A stretch of DNA of 64,000 nt from CAWHYG01 sp963833505 (GCA_963833505.1 CAWHYG010000007.1:1302001-1366000), one strand, 5' to 3'; positions 1 through 9,102 are shown, counted from the first letter of the stretch. Numbers and translations are program-made. The notes: a model not told the origin generated them from the sequence alone.

Positions 1-1406
1 GCCAGACCCTTGTCCGCCGCGGACCGGGCCGCGTTGGCCAGACCTTGCGCCTCCTTGGCGTTGCCCGCGTTCTGCCGCGTCATCGAAGCCATCTCCTGCA
101 GGCTGCTCGACACCTCCTCCAGCGATCCCGCCTGCTCGCTCGCCCCCTGGGCCAGAGCCTGGCTTCCCGTCCCGATCTCCCGAGCCGCCGACGAAACCTG
201 TTCCACCGCGGCGGAAAACTGCTGCAGGCCCTGGTCGAGGTTTTCGGCCGCCTGGTTGAGGGCCTCCTTGATCCGGGCATGGTCGCCCTGGTAGCTCCCT
301 TCGACCCGCGCCCTCAGGTCACGCTCTGCCATCTCTTCGAGAACCTGCGCCGCCTCCTGGACCGGCTGGATGACCGCGTCCAGCGTGTCATTCATCCCCT
401 GGACGATCTCGCGATATCCGCCCTGGAACCGCTCCGCCTCCCCGCGGACGGACAGCCGTCCCTGCACCGCCGCCTCGCACAGCGTCTGCGTCTCGGCCAC
501 GAGCGAGCGCAGCGAGGTGACCATCTGCGCCATGCTGCGAGCCAGGACGTCCTTCTCGGATTGCATCTTGATGTCGACCTTCAGGTCCCCCGACGCGATG
601 CGGTCGGCATTGGCCGCCTCTTCCCGGATGTTGTCCACCACCGCCTGGAAGGATCGGGAAAGCTGCCCGACCTCGTCCCGGTTCTGCGTCTCCAGACGAA
701 CCTGCACGTTCCCCTTCGCCAGCTCGCCCGCGGCTTCGGTCAGGGCTCGGAGCGGAGTCGCGATGGCGCGGGCGATGGCCAGACCCAGGCCGATGGCCAC
801 CGCCAGGCCGGCCAGCGCCAGGATGAGCATGAAGGCGCCCGCCCTCTGAGAGGACGAGGCGTTCAGCTCGGTCGTGGCCCTGGCTTCGTCCTGCAGAGCC
901 TGTTGGAGATTGCCCATCGCCTGCTGCATGCGCGCGACCACGTCGCGCCCGGGGCCGTACATGAGCGAGATGGCTTTCGACATCTGATTCGCGGCCGTCA
1001 TCTCGAAGATCTGTTTCTCCACCGGGTTGTATTCGCTCTCAGCGCTCGAGTAATCGGCCAGCGCCTGTCGCCCCTTTTCGGAGACCACGCTTTCCTTGAG
1101 CTGGGCGACCGCCGTGGCGCGCTCGTGATCGTATTCGGCCGCTTTCTCGATCTCGGATTGCCGGTCCGCCGGCGTGGTCGCAAGAATGGCGTCACGCATC
1201 GTGGCGCGCATCATGATGAAGCTGCGCGTCAGATCGGTCATGGAGCCGAGCGGCACCACGTTGTGTTCGTCCATGGCCATGTCCCGACCGGCGATGCTCT
1301 TGACGTAGCTGCTTCCGATGAGGCCGACGCCGCCGGTGATGACGGCGGCCAGGATGAAGCCGGTCAGAAGCTTGGCCCGAATACTGAGATCCTGAAACCA
1401 ACGCAT
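1..1406 (-). CDS. Methyl-accepting chemotaxis protein (3' end beyond window)
   Basis: Transmembrane chemoreceptor that would signal to CheA/CheW. The product starts MRWFQDLSIRAKLLTGF, with a first membrane segment at about residues 13-31. A periplasmic four-helix-bundle (4HB_MCP-like) region covers about 35-185 and a second membrane segment about 190-213. A HAMP domain follows (TPLRALTEAAGELAKGNVQV), then a long coiled coil entering the MCP signalling domain (SQALAQGASEQAGSLEEVSS). The frame stays open to base 1, so roughly 468 residues are visible and the cytoplasmic hairpin tip is missing. The ATG at 1406 is preceded by a G-rich Shine-Dalgarno about 5 nt upstream; an out-of-frame ATG at 1411 can be ignored. 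No che genes lie on this side. Ligand unknown. Confidence 0.93.
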   Translation of the reverse strand, partial: MRWFQDLSIRAKLLTGFILAAVITGGVGLIGSSYVKSIAGRDMAMDEHNVVPLGSMTDLTRSFIMMRATMRDAILATTPADRQSEIEKAAEYDHERATAVAQLKESVVSEKGRQALADYSSAESEYNPVEKQIFEMTAANQMSKAISLMYGPGRDVVARMQQAMGNLQQALQDEARATTELNASSSQRAGAFMLILALAGLAVAIGLGLAIARAIATPLRALTEAAGELAKGNVQVRLETQNRDEVGQLSRSFQAVVDNIREEAANADRIASGDLKVDIKMQSEKDVLARSMAQMVTSLRSLVAETQTLCEAAVQGRLSVRGEAERFQGGYREIVQGMNDTLDAVIQPVQEAAQVLEEMAERDLRARVEGSYQGDHARIKEALNQAAENLDQGLQQFSAAVEQVSSAAREIGTGSQALAQGASEQAGSLEEVSSSLQEMASMTRQNAGNAKEAQGLANAARSAADKGL

Positions 1407-1918
1407 CGCATCCCCCCTTTTCGGAGTCGTCGTCGCGGTCAGGCGCGATCCGGTGAATCGGGCCGGCTCATGATCGAGTGAGATGCGGGAAGGGCCTTCA
1501 TCGACGCGGCATCCATCCACCAGGATCAGGCTCCAGCCGGCATCCGCCACGAAACCACGAGAACCGTGGATCACGAAGCCGGCAGTTTGATTCCAGGCTC
1601 CGTGGCCGACACTCCTGGATTCGTCGCACGCCGTTTCGATCCTGAGCGCAATCGAGCTTCCTCGCGGGCCGGGCGGCACAGGTTCGGGGCGGCGCCGGCG
1701 GTGCGGCCCCAGGGAGATCGACCCGGCTCCGCTGGGCCCAGCGACCGGACAAGAAACAGGCGGTCGGCGACCCGCGCGGACCCTCCGGCAGGCTCCGGGC
1801 GGAAAAGAAAACGCCGGACGGGCCTGGGGCCGTCCGGCGTCTGGAATTCAACAGCCGCGGCTGCGCGGCTTTCGCCTGTCTCTGAGCGTCTCGCGATTCG
1901 GTTGAACCGGGCTCGGGC
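1407..1918. other. Intergenic region, no gene seen
   Basis: About 510 bases between the chemoreceptor and the stop codon of the disordered membrane protein. Open frames cross it on both strands but they are Arg/Pro-rich, lack ribosome binding sites and resemble no family. The only clear element is the hairpin terminator at 1801-1840. Confidence 0.5.
1801..1840 (-). terminator. Rho-independent terminator of the disordered membrane protein gene
   Basis: Perfect 11-bp inverted repeat ACGCCGGACGG / CCGTCCGGCGT (1811-1821 with 1830-1840) and an 8-nt loop. Read on the minus strand it is followed by TTTCTTTTCC (1810 down to 1801). It lies about 80 bases past the stop at 1919. Confidence 0.8.
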
Positions 1919-3604
1919 TCAGTTCGAGTCGGCGGATCCCGCCGATCCCCCCTCCTCTTCGTTCCTCGTTTCGCGAACACCCTCCACCCGCTCCGCCGGG
2001 TGGGCCGGCGCAGGAGGGAAAGGCTCGGGCGAAGGCTCCTTGGGAGGATGTCCCTCAGGAGTCCGGTAGTCGTCGGCTCCGGGATCGTCGGCGCGCGGCG
2101 GCCGAGGAGGCGCGTTGCGGATCCGCTTGCGCGTGCGTCCGAACGCGTCCCCGGAATCGCTGGAACGCGACGGCGGCTCGAGCATGCTGAGCATGTCCAG
2201 GGCCTCGACCATCGAGGAGGTCTCGACCGGGGGCGGGCCCTCGGGCGGCCGCTCCGGCGAGGACTCCTCTTCCACAGGCCGGGGCCCCGCGTGAGGAGCT
2301 CCGCGCCTGTTGCGATCGCGATTGCGCCGGGACCGGCGGTCTCGATCGCCTCCTGGATACCCACGCTCGCCCGGATCCCGCTCGCTCTGAGCGTACAACC
2401 GGGCGGCGGTGCGTTCGTGATCGCCGCGCTGATAGGGCCTGCGCTCCGGCCGATCCTGGTCCGAAGCCGGCGTCCGAGACGGTTCTTCCATCGCGACCTC
2501 GGTGTCCTCGGCTCGCGTTTCCGGCTCTTCCGAGATGGAATCGCGGGAGACGACCGATTGGGCCGGATTCCGGCCCTCCCCGCGGGGGCGACGGCGACGG
2601 CGACGGCGGGAACGTTCCGGCGCGGCTTCGTCGAACGCGGCCTGATCCCTCACCGAATCGTCCCGGACGGCGGCGTCCGGGTCCGCCGGGCGGTTGCGGA
2701 GGTTTTCCGCTCCACTCCGGACCACGACGGTCAAGGGACGAGGTCCCTCGAAATCATCCGACGAACGCTTCGGCGAGACCGCCTCCGGACCGGTTGCGGC
2801 CCCGCCGCCTCCCGCGCCCGGCGCGCCCGGCCGACTTTCCAGCCGTCGCGTCCTGGCCCGGATGTCCTCCTGCGCGGCATCGGACCGAAGGCTCCGGCGA
2901 GACTCTTCTTCCCGCCTGGGTTCGACCTCCGCTCGAGGTCCCTGGAGGTCCCCCCTGCGAACGATGGTCTCCCGATCGGCATCCCGCCCCACCGGACGCT
3001 CCACGTTCGACGCGGAGCCCCGGACGTACCGGTCCGGGCGCGATCGCCCGGCAGTCGACTGGTCCCGGCGCCGGTGACCCAAGGAACGGTCCCGGTCCCC
3101 GCGTTCGTAGCCGGCCCGGCGATCCCTTCGGGACCGCTCCGGCTCGGGCTCGCGACCGCGGATCCTGGATTGTTCGTGCGCGCCGGGAAGACGCAGGCTG
3201 CGGACGGTGGAGGGCTCGTTGAGCGCCAGGACGGCCAGGACGCACAACGCGGCTCCTCGAATGCCGTCGACGAGCAGGAACTCGAGGCGGTTCCGGAAGA
3301 GCACGGCCGTCACGATGGAAGAAACGATCAGGTAGATCCCGAACAGGATGGCGAGGCGCGGCCCCTCCTCCTTCTGGGCACGGGTCCAGACCATGGCAAG
3401 GATCTGGACGGCCGCAAAGCACAGAAGGGCAAGGCCGAGAACAAGGCCGAGCAAATGGGCGTCGCCGGCCGCCGGCATCCCCAGATCCTCGAAATGGAGC
3501 TTCCAGACGCTGGTGAAGGATCCCCAGGCGGCGCTGGCCCACGCTCCCAGCGCCAGATCCACGAGCACGGAAAGCCCCAGGAAGACCAACAATGCGATAT
3601 TCAT
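1919..3604 (-). CDS. Membrane-anchored protein with long Arg/Asp/Glu/Pro-rich disordered tail
   Basis: No family recognised. The first ~135 residues form a compact membrane domain with about four hydrophobic helices (residues 2-20, 47-72, 82-102, 108-128). The remaining ~425 residues are low-complexity, dominated by R, D, E, P, S and G with RDR/RRR runs, and are predicted to be cytoplasmic and disordered. A short hydrophobic island (SSMVEALDMLSMLEPP) lies near residue 470 and could be a docking motif. The start is supported by AAAGGAG just upstream of ATG at 3604. A promoter-like pair (3688-3717) and a terminator (1801-1840) frame it as a single-gene transcript. Charge-rich tails of this kind occur on RNA-degradosome or division scaffolds, but that is only an analogy. 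Confidence 0.75.
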   Translation of the reverse strand: MNIALLVFLGLSVLVDLALGAWASAAWGSFTSVWKLHFEDLGMPAAGDAHLLGLVLGLALLCFAAVQILAMVWTRAQKEEGPRLAILFGIYLIVSSIVTAVLFRNRLEFLLVDGIRGAALCVLAVLALNEPSTVRSLRLPGAHEQSRIRGREPEPERSRRDRRAGYERGDRDRSLGHRRRDQSTAGRSRPDRYVRGSASNVERPVGRDADRETIVRRGDLQGPRAEVEPRREEESRRSLRSDAAQEDIRARTRRLESRPGAPGAGGGGAATGPEAVSPKRSSDDFEGPRPLTVVVRSGAENLRNRPADPDAAVRDDSVRDQAAFDEAAPERSRRRRRRRPRGEGRNPAQSVVSRDSISEEPETRAEDTEVAMEEPSRTPASDQDRPERRPYQRGDHERTAARLYAQSERDPGERGYPGGDRDRRSRRNRDRNRRGAPHAGPRPVEEESSPERPPEGPPPVETSSMVEALDMLSMLEPPSRSSDSGDAFGRTRKRIRNAPPRPPRADDPGADDYRTPEGHPPKEPSPEPFPPAPAHPAERVEGVRETRNEEEGGSAGSADSN

Positions 3605-3687
3605 ACGCTCCTTTCTGTAAACAAGGCGCGGCTCGGGGATGATGGTGGGATCGGCCCCGGCCCGCCGTGGACGTGAGAGTCAACGCC

Positions 3688-3717
3688 ACTGTAGTTTGCA
3701 GGGAACGGCCGTGTCAA
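3688..3717 (-). promoter_or_regulatory. Sigma70-like promoter for the disordered membrane protein
   Basis: On the minus strand a TTGACA box (3717-3712) is followed after 18 bases by TACAGT (3693-3688). It lies about 84 bases upstream of the ATG at 3604. The -35 box matches the E. coli consensus fully and the -10 matches 4 of 6. The rest of the 3605-3933 gap shows no gene. Confidence 0.4.
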
Positions 3718-3933
3718 CGATGCCCCCGCCACTGAGCCCGGAGCTCTCGATTCCGCCTGTTGCCCGGCCGGACGCCATCCGATAGAGTAGGAAACGCCTT
3801 GGCCGGCACACCACCGGGACGGCGGCTCCCCCAGTGCCGTGGTCCCGCCCGGGACAGGTCCCCCGGCTCCGAACCCGGACCTGGGCGAGCTTCCGCGTCC
3901 CGCGGCATCGCTCGCAGGGAAGGAGTACGACCC

Positions 3934-4344
3934 ATGAGCAAAGCGAAGATCCTCTTGGTGGATGACGACCCGGACTTGGTGGAGGCGATGCGGATGGTCC
4001 TGGAGGCCGACGGGTACGAGTGCGTCCATGCCTCCAGCGGAACGCGCGCTCTCGAACTCCTGCCCCGCGAAAAGCCGGATCTCATGGTCCTGGACGTGAT
4101 GATGGACGACATGACGGAGGGCTTCCACGTCGCGTACCGGATTCGCAAGCCGGAGCCGGGTCTGGAGGCGTTCGCCCGGATCCCCATCATCATGTTGACC
4201 GCGATCGGCCAGCGGACGGGCATGAGGTTCGACCTCAAGACCGACGGGGACTATCTGCCGGTGGACGACTTCGTGGAGAAGCCGGTGAAGCCGGCGGCGC
4301 TGCTGGAAAAGGTCCGCACGCTCCTGGCCCGGCCGCGGACCTGA
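3934..4344 (+). CDS. Single-domain response regulator (receiver only)
   Basis: 136-residue CheY-like receiver. Acidic pocket DDD at residues 10-12, phospho-acceptor D54 (MVLDVMMDD), the switch Thr in IIMLTAIG and the conserved Lys in DFVEKPVKP are all present. There is no output domain, so it must act by protein contact or phosphotransfer. An insertion between strand 4 and the Lys (GQRTGMRFDLKTDGDYLPVDD) resembles that of receivers paired with GAF-type kinases. The ATG at 3934 has AAGGAG 8 bases upstream; the longer upstream frame has no coding character. The histidine kinase follows 31 bases downstream and is its probable partner. Confidence 0.92.
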   Translation: MSKAKILLVDDDPDLVEAMRMVLEADGYECVHASSGTRALELLPREKPDLMVLDVMMDDMTEGFHVAYRIRKPEPGLEAFARIPIIMLTAIGQRTGMRFDLKTDGDYLPVDDFVEKPVKPAALLEKVRTLLARPRT

Positions 4345-4375
4345 GGCGCGTGAAGCCTACGACGGCCTTCGGGAC

Positions 4376-5593
4376 ATGACGTTCTGGTGGCAATGGCTGC
4401 CGCCCGCCGTGCTGCTGGCGGCGGCCGTCGTGCTCTGGATCCGCTATCGCAACCTCCGCCGGTGGGCCGAACGGGTCAAGCGGGAGCTCCAGCAGGAAGA
4501 GGAACGCCTCGTCGGCAGTCTCGGTCTGGCCGAGGAGACCGTGCACCGGATCCTCGACGCCACCGGCATGCAAGCCACCCTTGAGAGGATGGCGGACCGG
4601 ACCGCCGAGCTCCTCGACCTGGCCGGCGTGCGCATCCATCTCGAAGCGGACGGTTCCGGCGGCACCGTCGGCGCCGCCGGGCCGAGCGCGCAGGCGCAGT
4701 TCGGGAGCTGCGACGGCGAATGCACGCAGAGGCTCCCGATCCGCGCCCAGAATCGCGAGATCGGCAGCTTCTGGTTCACGCCGCGCCCGGATCGGCCGCT
4801 CCGCAGTCGCGAGCTCCACTTCCTGCGCCTGATGGCCGAGCTGGTCGGGATCGGCGTGGAGAATCTCCGTTTCCACCGGCAGGTGGCCGCCGCCAGCGAG
4901 GACAAGAGCCGGTTCATCCTGGCCACGACCCATGATCTTCGAAGCCCGATGACCACCATCGAGCAGCTCACCCAGGTGCTTCTGGACGGCTATGCCGGTC
5001 CGCTTCAGGAGAAGCAAAGGGAGTTGCTCATGAAGATCAAGGGCCGGAACGAGCACCAGCTTCAGCTCATCGCCGACCTTCTGTTCCTGGCCGCGGAAGA
5101 CAACACCCTGGCCGTCCCGCGCGAACCCACGACCGTCTCGCTCGCCGAGGTCTTCGATTCGCAGGTCCTGGCCATCCGCCCGGCCTGCGAGGCCAAGCAG
5201 ATCCGGCTCTCGGCCGGCCGGGACGAGGCGTCGATGGTGCGATCCGCGGTCAAGGGGGACATCGAGAACATCTTCGGCAACCTGTTCTCGAACGCCGTCA
5301 AGTACACGCCGCCCGAGGGAACGATCACCGCCTCCCTGAACGAAGCGGATCGGGGATTCCGCCTGCGGGTGGAGGACACCGGGATCGGTATTCCGACCGA
5401 GTCGATGCCCAACCTGTTCCGGGAATACTTCCGCGCTCCGAACGCCAAGGAGGCTTCGCGTCACGGAACCGGGCTCGGGCTGGCCCTCGTCCACAAGCTG
5501 GTCCAGAAGTACGGAGGCCGGATTCGCGTCGACAGCCGCCTGAACGAGGGAAGCCTCTTCGAAGTCTGGCTCCCGGCGGAAGCGGGCGAATAG
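4376..5593 (+). CDS. Membrane-anchored GAF-type sensor histidine kinase
   Basis: 405 residues. One N-terminal membrane helix (about 8-23), a short coiled coil (27-47), a GAF-like sensor domain (about 55-165) with a paired-Cys segment CDGEC, then HisKA with the H box THDLRSP (H186), and an HATPase_c domain with N box NLFSNAVKYTP, G1 DTGIGIP and G2 HGTGLGLAL. Autophosphorylation at H186 and transfer to the receiver encoded just upstream is the expected chemistry. The tandem ACT gene starts 27 bases after the stop, so the three genes look co-transcribed. The stimulus is unknown; CDGEC could bind metal or respond to redox, which is inference. Confidence 0.92.
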   Translation: MTFWWQWLPPAVLLAAAVVLWIRYRNLRRWAERVKRELQQEEERLVGSLGLAEETVHRILDATGMQATLERMADRTAELLDLAGVRIHLEADGSGGTVGAAGPSAQAQFGSCDGECTQRLPIRAQNREIGSFWFTPRPDRPLRSRELHFLRLMAELVGIGVENLRFHRQVAAASEDKSRFILATTHDLRSPMTTIEQLTQVLLDGYAGPLQEKQRELLMKIKGRNEHQLQLIADLLFLAAEDNTLAVPREPTTVSLAEVFDSQVLAIRPACEAKQIRLSAGRDEASMVRSAVKGDIENIFGNLFSNAVKYTPPEGTITASLNEADRGFRLRVEDTGIGIPTESMPNLFREYFRAPNAKEASRHGTGLGLALVHKLVQKYGGRIRVDSRLNEGSLFEVWLPAEAGE

Positions 5594-5619
5594 GGCGGCG
5601 ATCGCCGGAAGGAGACCTG

Positions 5620-6099
5620 GTGGCCGAGCGCAAGATGAGGGTCGGGGGGATTCTGGTCAGCCAGAATCTCGGCATGATCTCCATCCTCGGAACTCCCCAC
5701 GGGCCGGGGATGGCGGGGGTCGTCCTTGAGGCCATCGGTCTGGCCGACATCGCGATCGAGTTCATTTCCTGCTGCCCGGACGACGACGGCCGGGACAACA
5801 TCGTGGTCTGTCTACAACGGGATCGCCTTCCGGAAGCCCGTTCCGCTGTTGAGCAGATTCAGAGCAAGATCCGCCCCAGCCGTATTTTTACGACGGAAGG
5901 CCTGGTCGCGGTCGCGGTCTACGGACCGCACTTCAGGGAGATTCCCACGGTCGCAGGCAAGGTGTTCCGGGCTCTGGCGGATGCCGGAGTCAACATCCTG
6001 GCGATTTCCACTTCCATATCCAGCGTGACGTCGGTCTTCGAGCAGGACATGCTGGAAGCCGCCCTGGCTTCCCTCCGGCGGAGATTCGAGGTCGGCTGA
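5620..6099 (+). CDS. Stand-alone tandem ACT-domain protein, aspartokinase regulatory-domain type
   Basis: 159 residues made of two ACT domains. The first (about 18-80) has GTPHGPGMAGVVLEAIGLADIAIEFIS. The second (about 88-155) has VAGKVFRALADAGVNILAISTS, which closely follows the C-terminal ACT of aspartate kinase (FRALADAGINIEMISTS). The kinase catalytic domain is absent. Such proteins usually bind amino acids allosterically or partner a catalytic subunit. The GTG start at 5620 has AAGGAG about 6 bases upstream, better placed than any ATG. Its position directly behind a kinase/receiver pair suggests a regulatory link to amino-acid state, but no target gene is nearby. Confidence 0.85.
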   Translation: MAERKMRVGGILVSQNLGMISILGTPHGPGMAGVVLEAIGLADIAIEFISCCPDDDGRDNIVVCLQRDRLPEARSAVEQIQSKIRPSRIFTTEGLVAVAVYGPHFREIPTVAGKVFRALADAGVNILAISTSISSVTSVFEQDMLEAALASLRRRFEVG

Positions 6100-6254
6100 A
6101 GAGTCAGCAAAGCTCAAGAGCTGCTTCCAGACCCGGTCCTCCCCCCCCCGGTGCCGACGAAGGATTTCCTCAGCCACGGGGTTTCATTCCGGCATTCCGG
6201 AATCGATTCCCGGACGCTTTCAGCGGCACCGGCGAGATAGGCGGGATCGAAGGG

Positions 6255-6284
6255 TTGACCCCAGCCTGATTTCAGGAGTACTAT
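6255..6284 (+). promoter_or_regulatory. Promoter-like pair before the LVIVD-repeat gene
   Basis: TTGACC (6255-6260), an 18-base spacer and TACTAT (6279-6284), about 57 bases before the ATG at 6341. Both boxes are partial matches to the sigma70 consensus. Confidence 0.4.
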
Positions 6285-6340
6285 GAAGATGCATACATCC
6301 GGCGTCCTAGCGGGGTTCTCTTAAGTCAAATGGGGGGCGC

Positions 6341-8509
6341 ATGCGCTATTCCATGAAGCTCCGGGGTCTTCTTGGCTCCGTTTTGATTCTCGCGGGCGGG
6401 ATCGTGTTGAGCAATTCCGCCCGGGCCGGTTGCCTGGACTATGGAACCTACATCCACTGGACGGGAGGCGTGTCGCTTCCTTACTCCCTGAACATCACGG
6501 CGGCCGGGTCGTACTGCTACGTGGCAGACTATGGCAACGGGCTGCGCATCGTGGACGTTTCCAATCCTTCTTCACCGGTGGTCGTCGGCGGCATCGCGAC
6601 GCCGGGATTCGCCTTTGGCGTGGCGGTGCAGGACACCTGCGCCTACATCGCCGACTACGGCGACTTTGACGTGGTCGATATCACGAATCGGGGCTCACCC
6701 AAGATGCTCGGAAGCATCTCGATGCCCGCTTCGGCATACGGCGTCACGGTGTCCGGCAGCTACGCGTACGTGGCCGACTACGCCAACGGCATGATCGTGG
6801 TGAACGTGACGGATCCGACGGCGCCCGCGATCGTCGGAAGCGTCGCCACCCCGGACAACGCCATCGACGTCACCGTCTCCGGCAACTACGCCTATATCGC
6901 GACCAGCGGCCAGGGACTTCAGGTGTGCGACGTCACCGACCCGGCGTCGCCCGTGATCGTGGGCAGCGTCGCCACCACGGACGCCCGCGAAGTTGCGGTG
7001 GTCGGCACTCTGGCCTACGTCGCCGACGGAGCCGGAGGGCTCACCATCTGCGACGTCACCGATCCCACGAATCCGATCCTCGTCAACAGCCTGTCGACGC
7101 CCGGGTACGCCGACGGTATCGTCGTGAGCGGCACGGTCGCCTACGTCTCCGACTACAACGCCGGCCTCCAGGTCATCTCGATCGCCAATCCGAACGCGCC
7201 CAAGATCGTCGCGAGCCTGAACACTCCCGACGCCATGAGCGTGACCTTGAACGGGAGCTTCGCCATTCTGGCCGACCAGTCCACCGGCATCCAGGTCTTC
7301 AATGTCAGCGTCTCCAACGCGGCTCCCGTCGTTGGAACCGCCAAGCTCCCGGGCGATGGCCTGGGGGTGGCCGTCTCGGGCAACTACGCCTACGTGGCCG
7401 ATTACGGATCGGGTCTGCAGGTGGTCGATTGCACCAAGCCGGCCAGCCCCAAGATCGTCGGACATCTGGTCCTCTCCACCTACGCCCAGGGCGTGGCCGC
7501 CTCAGGCACCTACGCCTACGTGGCGGAGGGCACCGCCGGTCTGGCCGTGGTCGATTGCTCCACGCCGGCCAGTCCCAAACTGGCGGGAACGGCCGCGATG
7601 TCCGGAGCAGCCTACGCGGTTATCCTGAGCGGAACTCTCGCCTATGTGGCCGCCGGCAACGGCGGTCTCCAGGTGGTCGACATCTCGGCTCCGACCAATC
7701 CGCACGTCATCGGCAGCCTCGTTCTGCCGGGCGACGCCACGGGGGTGGCGTTGTCCGGAACCAAGGTCTACCTCGCGGACTCCGGCTATGGCCTTCGGGT
7801 CATCGACACCACGAACCCCGCGAGTCCGCAGCTCGTGGCGAACCTGACCCTGCCGGACTACGCCCTCGGCGTGGCGGTGACCGGAACCTACGCCCTGGTC
7901 GCGGACCGCAACGCCGGCGTCCAGGTCGTGAACATCGTCCAGCCGATCGCCCCGCACGTGGTCGGCCACGTCGCGACCCCGGGCTTCGCCGACAACGTGA
8001 CCGTGTCCGGCTCCTACGCCTACGTGTCGGACTGGAATGCGGGAACGCAGGTCGTCGATCTCTCCATCCCGACCTGTCCGCACCTCCTCGGTGAGGAGAA
8101 TCCAAGCGGCTACTCCCAGGCCACCGCCGTCAACTCCTCCTACGTGTACGCCGCCGTCCAGCAACCCGGCACGTTGCAGATTCTCTCGCTCCAATGCACG
8201 CTTCCGTCCGCGGTGGATGACGCCATGCTGCCGTCCCGGCTTTCCCTGCTCGTGTCGCCCAATCCAACGGGCGGCGAGGCCACGGTCCGCCTGACGTTGC
8301 CTCGGAGCGGGCCGGTCCGGCTTCAGGTCTTCGATCCAAGCGGACGCTCCGTCTGCAGGCTTTTCGAGGGATTCCTGCCGGCAGGCGAGCGCGAGGTGCT
8401 TTGGAACGGGCACGATGGTTCCGGGCGCGAGCTTCCTTCCGGAATCTATTGGACCCGGCTGGAAACCCTGTCCGGCAACCGTACCGAAAGGGTCGTCCTG
8501 GCCAGATAA
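6341..8509 (+). CDS. Secreted LVIVD-repeat beta-propeller protein with FlgD-like C-terminal domain
   Basis: 722 residues with a signal peptide (cleavage near NSARAG, about residue 30). Residues ~45-625 are about 14 repeats of ~42 residues on the pattern VSGxYAYVADYxxGLQVVDxxxPxxPxIVG, the LVIVD repeat that builds beta-propellers. The last ~85 residues (SPNPTGGEATVRLTLP...LPSGIYWTRL...ERVVLAR) form a FlgD/T9SS-like Ig domain of the kind used for sorting or surface attachment in FCB bacteria. Start: ATG at 6341 after GGGGGG; an in-frame ATG at 6353 is also possible. The repeats are nearly identical in places, consistent with recent internal duplication. Catalytic residues are not seen; a binding or adhesion role is inferred. 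A terminator follows. Confidence 0.93.
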   Translation: MRYSMKLRGLLGSVLILAGGIVLSNSARAGCLDYGTYIHWTGGVSLPYSLNITAAGSYCYVADYGNGLRIVDVSNPSSPVVVGGIATPGFAFGVAVQDTCAYIADYGDFDVVDITNRGSPKMLGSISMPASAYGVTVSGSYAYVADYANGMIVVNVTDPTAPAIVGSVATPDNAIDVTVSGNYAYIATSGQGLQVCDVTDPASPVIVGSVATTDAREVAVVGTLAYVADGAGGLTICDVTDPTNPILVNSLSTPGYADGIVVSGTVAYVSDYNAGLQVISIANPNAPKIVASLNTPDAMSVTLNGSFAILADQSTGIQVFNVSVSNAAPVVGTAKLPGDGLGVAVSGNYAYVADYGSGLQVVDCTKPASPKIVGHLVLSTYAQGVAASGTYAYVAEGTAGLAVVDCSTPASPKLAGTAAMSGAAYAVILSGTLAYVAAGNGGLQVVDISAPTNPHVIGSLVLPGDATGVALSGTKVYLADSGYGLRVIDTTNPASPQLVANLTLPDYALGVAVTGTYALVADRNAGVQVVNIVQPIAPHVVGHVATPGFADNVTVSGSYAYVSDWNAGTQVVDLSIPTCPHLLGEENPSGYSQATAVNSSYVYAAVQQPGTLQILSLQCTLPSAVDDAMLPSRLSLLVSPNPTGGEATVRLTLPRSGPVRLQVFDPSGRSVCRLFEGFLPAGEREVLWNGHDGSGRELPSGIYWTRLETLSGNRTERVVLAR

Positions 8510-8538
8510 AGAGGGCGGCTCAAGAGCGCCGGATTTTC

Positions 8539-8590
8539 GGGCTCGACCGGTCGCAGCCGTGCGCTGCCGGTCGGGCCCTTTTCTTCCTTC
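8539..8590 (+). terminator. Rho-independent terminator of the LVIVD gene
   Basis: 12-bp stem GGGCTCGACCGG / CCGGTCGGGCCC (8539-8550 with 8567-8578, one G-U pair) followed by TTTTCTTCCT. It starts 29 bases after the stop codon. The rest of 8591-8810 shows no gene. Confidence 0.8.
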
Positions 8591-8810
8591 GGGGCGGAAG
8601 CGCCCTTCCATCTCGAAACGCCGCGGAAAGGGAACGGATCGTTTGAAAACGTGACCCGCCGGCCGGAGGGCGTTACACTCGCGGCGCTCGAGCCGGGAAA
8701 CGGGCCTTCCCGCCGGGGTGAGAGATCTGCGGCCGCACGCCCGGCCCGGAGATTCGATCTGGAAACGCAACCAGGGAACAGGCGGCCACGCGGCCGTGGG
8801 AGGGCCGGCC

Positions 8811-9095
8811 ATGCCGGGTCCGAGCTCGAAGATCAAGGTATCGGCGACCCCGAACCCGAACGCCATGAAGTTCACGGTGGATCGAAAGCTCCTCGAATCG
8901 GGAAGCCGATCCTACTCCACGCGCTTCGAGGCGCTGGACGACGAGCTGGCATCGGCGATCTTCGAAGTCGAGGGCGTCCAGAGCCTCTTCTTCATGGCCG
9001 ATTTCATCACGGTGACCAAGGATCCCGGAGCCGCCTGGGAAGGCATCGTTCCGGACGTGACCTCGGTCATCGGCGATTACCTGGCGAAGGTCTGA
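8811..9095 (+). CDS. Stand-alone Nfu/NifU N-terminal-domain protein
   Basis: 94 residues matching the Nfu_N fold: PNPNAMKFTVDR near the N-terminus, an ALDDELASAIFEVEGVQSLFFMADFITVTKDP core and a terminal DVTSVIGDYL helix. In Nfu proteins this domain precedes the CxxC Fe-S scaffold domain; here the scaffold domain is absent, so the protein cannot itself hold a cluster in the usual way. It may be a chaperone-like partner of Fe-S proteins, which is inference. ATG at 8811 is chosen because GGGAGG sits 7 bases upstream; upstream in-frame codons encode unrelated sequence. First gene of a tight operon, 7 bases before prs. Confidence 0.85.
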   Translation: MPGPSSKIKVSATPNPNAMKFTVDRKLLESGSRSYSTRFEALDDELASAIFEVEGVQSLFFMADFITVTKDPGAAWEGIVPDVTSVIGDYLAKV

Positions 9096-9102
9096 GGCGG
9101 CC

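Noticed and set aside
45..1481. Long plus-strand open frame opposite the chemoreceptor
   Set aside because: High GC content keeps antisense frames open. The minus strand encodes a clear MCP with HAMP domain, and this frame has no family resemblance or ribosome binding site.
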